From Ctenosaura bakeri (taxonomy: Eukaryota > Chordata > Lepidosauria > Squamata > Iguanidae), in the NCBI GenBank assembly GCA_948474755.1, contig CAOLHI010000146.1:372001-436000 (forward strand): 64,000 nucleotides of DNA, in the 5' to 3' direction. Positions 63,923 to 64,000 of the stretch are shown piece after piece. Numbering within the stretch: position 1 is the stretch's first letter; each line of letters opens with the position of its first letter. Position numbers and translations under genes: made by a program. Under the pieces are notes generated by a model. It worked only from the letters and a program-made list of their open reading frames with translations, ran no database searches and was not told where the DNA came from.

Positions 63923-64000
63923 TCTACTTTTAAAAAATGAAACATCATTATTTTAGCTCTATTTTTGCAATATCTGAGCTCCTCTTAACAGGCTGCAGGT

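Overview
This window looks like non-coding DNA from a squamate reptile (a lizard or a close relative), probably intergenic or deep intronic. No host protein-coding gene could be recognised with confidence. The squamate call rests on the repeat mix: a reptile-type L1 LINE, a CR1 LINE whose 3' end carries the (ATTCTATG)n tail, L2-like LINE remnants, tRNA-headed and 5S-rRNA-headed SINEs ending in CA-rich tails, several palindromic MITE families, a SPIN/OposCharlie3-type hAT element, and many TTA, GATA, AATG and AC microsatellites. The background is AT-rich with scattered short chance ORFs. This is inference from repeat content, not a database match.

Layout. 1-15 kb: old SINE and MITE copies in AT-rich unique DNA, with a possible LTR at about 7.7-8.25 kb and a nested LINE 3' end in another repeat at 14.5 kb. 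15.1-24.0 kb: a 5S SINE, then an L2-like LINE split by a 7.8-kb apparently full-length L1 on the minus strand (15892-23691), flanked by a perfect 18-bp target-site duplication. The L1 has ORF1 with a coiled coil and an acidic tail, and ORF2 with endonuclease and reverse transcriptase, each broken by a few lesions. 24-35 kb: SINEs, degraded L2 remnants, a small MITE with a 7-bp duplication, and a sequence with strong splice signals at 30.47 kb. 35-48 kb: mostly unique DNA plus SINEs and two members of a hairpin-rich transposon family (40986-41400 and 45600-46018). 48.29-49.88 kb: a 1595-bp non-autonomous hAT element with a perfect 8-bp duplication and a GC- and CpG-rich interior unlike a transposase. 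50.1-50.6 kb: a solo-LTR-like sequence with three SRF (CArG) sites. 50.8-51.7 kb: a young CR1 copy. 52-64 kb: microsatellites, a CR1 tail, the third hairpin-rich element (57380-57844), several MITEs and a SINE.

The most interesting items are (i) three dispersed elements of 415-465 bp with the same terminal inverted repeat, 5-bp target duplications, and interiors made of strings of short perfect hairpins; (ii) the hAT element carrying captured CpG-rich DNA; (iii) the LTR with repeated CArG boxes; and (iv) two SINE families with different heads (tRNA and 5S rRNA) that share one body. These are mobile elements, not an operon or pathway, so no cooperating gene set is claimed.
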